Below, piece after piece: positions 14,357 to 15,262 of a stretch of 15,262 bases of DNA. Each line of letters begins with the position of its first letter. Within the stretch, counting starts at the first letter, position 1. The DNA is from JACROF01 sp964533055. Lineage in GTDB: Bacteria > Patescibacteriota > Microgenomatia > Levybacterales > UBA12049. The notes below the pieces were generated by a model. The model searched no databases. It was given only the letters and a program-made list of their open reading frames with translations, and was not told where the DNA came from. Made by a program: the position numbers and the translations under genes. The stretch lies in assembly GCA_964533055.1 (NCBI GenBank), contig CAZHKZ010000018.1:1-15262 (forward strand), written 5' to 3'.

Positions 14357-14956
14357 TTATTTCTCCGCGATAATGAGAGTCCAAGGGGTTGGATATAGCA
14401 TTTTCTTCACTTTAATTTTCTTTCCAACAAATTTCTTAAATTGCCAGAATGCCCAGTGATTGATGTGCTCTATATCATTGCCAAATCGTGAGACATTTTT
14501 GCCTCGTGCGAGATTACCAAGCATAAAGAATGGCTCATTAGGAACTGAAAGGACACAGTACTTCTTGCTAACTCGCACGATCTCTTTAAGTGCTTTTTCT
14601 GGATCATCTAAGTGCTCAAGAACTTCACTGCAGATTACAACGTCAAATGAATTATCTTTGTATTTAAGATCGTAGGCACTACCCTTTTTCAAAATTAGCT
14701 GTGGATGTTCTTTCTGACCTAATTTAATTGCAAGCTCTAGAAAGTCTATGCCTTCAAGATGCTTACCGACCTTTGCTTTGCGAAGTCGCTCTAGGGTGAA
14801 TCCCTCTCCGCATCCGACATCAAGAACCGTGATTGGTTTGAGTGTCTTTACCTCTCGTACAAGAGTACTTGTGAATCGGTCCAAAAGCGTTCTTTGGAGA
14901 GAGCTCTGGGTCTTATGTTTGCGATAGTTATCTGTTGTTTTCATATATTTCTTCAT
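14357..14956 (-). CDS. Class I SAM-dependent methyltransferase
   Basis: This 199-residue cytosolic-looking enzyme has a Rossmann-type SAM-binding domain. Motif I is VLDVGCGEGFTLERL (44-58), followed by an acidic strand end EGIDFLELA (68-76) and motif DVVICSEVLEHLDDPEKAL (105-123), typical of the Methyltransf_11/UbiE-like group. VLSVPNEPFF (135-144) follows. The substrate (lipid, small molecule or sugar) cannot be told. The start may be the ATG at 14956 or the one at 14944, four codons later; the first lies in the arm of a perfect nine-base-pair hairpin (14954-14976) and neither has an SD. The gene's stop abuts the permease stop. Confidence 0.9.
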   Translation of the reverse strand: MKKYMKTTDNYRKHKTQSSLQRTLLDRFTSTLVREVKTLKPITVLDVGCGEGFTLERLRKAKVGKHLEGIDFLELAIKLGQKEHPQLILKKGSAYDLKYKDNSFDVVICSEVLEHLDDPEKALKEIVRVSKKYCVLSVPNEPFFMLGNLARGKNVSRFGNDIEHINHWAFWQFKKFVGKKIKVKKMLYPTPWTLIIAEK

Positions 14957-14976
14957 ACTTTTGTCCGAAAAGTATG
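14954..14976 (-). promoter_or_regulatory. Perfect hairpin over the methyltransferase start codon
   Basis: On the minus strand CATACTTTT and AAAAGTATG pair perfectly around CGGAC. The last three bases are the first possible ATG. If the RNA folds this way, that start would be partly hidden and the ATG at 14944 favoured. Confidence 0.5.
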
Positions 14977-14981
14977 CAAAA

Positions 14982-14998
14982 CCTGCCTGTCGGCATGG
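14982..14998. repeat. Decayed copy of the CCTGCC palindrome
   Basis: CCTGCCTGTCGGCATGG differs from the first 17 bases of the palindrome at 11097-11116 at only two positions. It lies in the 118-base gap between the methyltransferase and tRNA-Gly, which otherwise shows no gene. Confidence 0.5.
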
Positions 14999-15074
14999 CT
15001 CTGCTCACCTCATAAATCTTAACGACTTTTGTTCCAATGGTGACTTTTACTGGAGAATTTAATACAAAATAGCT

Positions 15075-15148
15075 TGGAGCGGGTGAAGGGAATCGAACCC
15101 TCGTGACAACTTTGGAAAAGTTGCGTTCTACCATTGAACTACACCCGC
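15075..15148 (-). tRNA. tRNA-Gly (anticodon UCC)
   Basis: Acceptor GCGGGTG/CACCCGC, D-arm GTTC/GAAC, anticodon arm CAACT-TTTCCAA-AGTTG (anticodon UCC), T-arm GAGGG-TTCGATT-CCCTT, and discriminator T. It is followed by an encoded CCA (15077-15075), unlike the Arg and Pro genes here. Confidence 0.95.
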
Positions 15149-15163
15149 GAAGTAACTTTAGAG

Positions 15164-15193
15164 ATTATAGCATTTTAAGAGCGATTTTGTGAA
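15164..15193 (-). promoter_or_regulatory. tRNA-Gly promoter
   Basis: Minus-strand TTCACA (15188-15193), an 18-base spacer and TATAAT (15164-15169), extended by TGC. It gives a leader of roughly ten bases. It is divergent from, but does not overlap, the tRNA-Leu promoter. Confidence 0.7.
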
Positions 15194-15200
15194 GATTAAG

Positions 15201-15230
15201 TTGAATCTGAGGCACTATTTACAGTACAAT
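15201..15230 (+). promoter_or_regulatory. tRNA-Leu promoter
   Basis: TTGAAT (15201-15206), an 18-base spacer and TACAAT (15225-15230), 16 bases before the partial tRNA at the right edge. Confidence 0.55.
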
Positions 15231-15246
15231 ACACATGCTACATTAA

Positions 15247-15262
15247 GCCGCGGTGGTGAAAT
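15247..15262 (+). tRNA. Probable tRNA-Leu, first 16 bases only
   Basis: GCCGCGGTGGTGAAAT matches the usual opening of bacterial tRNA-Leu: a GCC-rich seven-base acceptor, T8, then the D-arm GTGAAAT. A promoter stands at the right distance. The anticodon is outside the window, so identity rests on this short match. Confidence 0.6.

Noticed and set aside
14928..15134. 68-codon minus-strand frame with RVRFPSPAP and RAMPTGRF
   Set aside because: It is a read-through of tRNA-Gly and the decayed palindrome, not a gene.

Overview
The window looks like chromosomal DNA of an uncultivated bacterium of the Patescibacteria/CPR type. This is inferred from gene content and style: one tRNA gene each for Arg, Pro, Gly and Leu scattered singly among protein genes, many genes with no Shine-Dalgarno (SD) sequence and a -10 box almost touching the start codon, very tight packing, an AI-2E-type permease, and a 20-base CCTGCC/GGCAGG palindrome of a kind I associate with such genomes. 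The code is standard (TGA is a stop). I cannot name a genus.

Left part (1-8038, roughly 40% GC). The first three codons of a leftward gene lie at the very edge, behind a leader of about 300 nt that has its own promoter and two long hairpins, one of them terminator-like. Next come, all leftward, an RND efflux permease and its membrane-fusion partner, transcribed together from a near-consensus promoter, then uppP (undecaprenyl-diphosphate phosphatase) and an endonuclease/exonuclease/phosphatase-family enzyme. A D,D-carboxypeptidase runs rightward from a start that overlaps the start codon of the phosphatase-family gene. UppP and the carboxypeptidase both serve peptidoglycan metabolism.

Middle block (about 8040-10860, 52-55% GC in two 100-base samples counted by hand, against 38-40% in two flanking samples). 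It holds a pyrF-pyrE pair (the last two steps to UMP) and two separate single-gene units for small, basic, cysteine-containing proteins that I do not recognise. The three transcription units share a style: a TGC-extended -10 box, a hairpin at the predicted 5' end of the mRNA and a good SD. The two unknown genes also share a 28-base palindromic element upstream, whose differences are all transitions that mostly keep the symmetry, and similarly built terminators. This repeated cassette design is the most intriguing part of the window.

Right part (10974-15262). tRNA-Arg(UCU) lies beside a broken copy of its own 5' end that is split exactly by the 20-base palindrome. Then follow a leftward acyltransferase-3 membrane protein with an unusual C-terminal domain, tRNA-Pro(UGG), a rightward AI-2E-family permease whose stop codon abuts that of a leftward SAM-dependent methyltransferase, tRNA-Gly(UCC), and the first 16 bases of a probable tRNA-Leu at the right edge.

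Apart from the pump pair and pyrF-pyrE, most genes appear to be expressed singly. All functions are assigned by reading motifs; no database search was possible.
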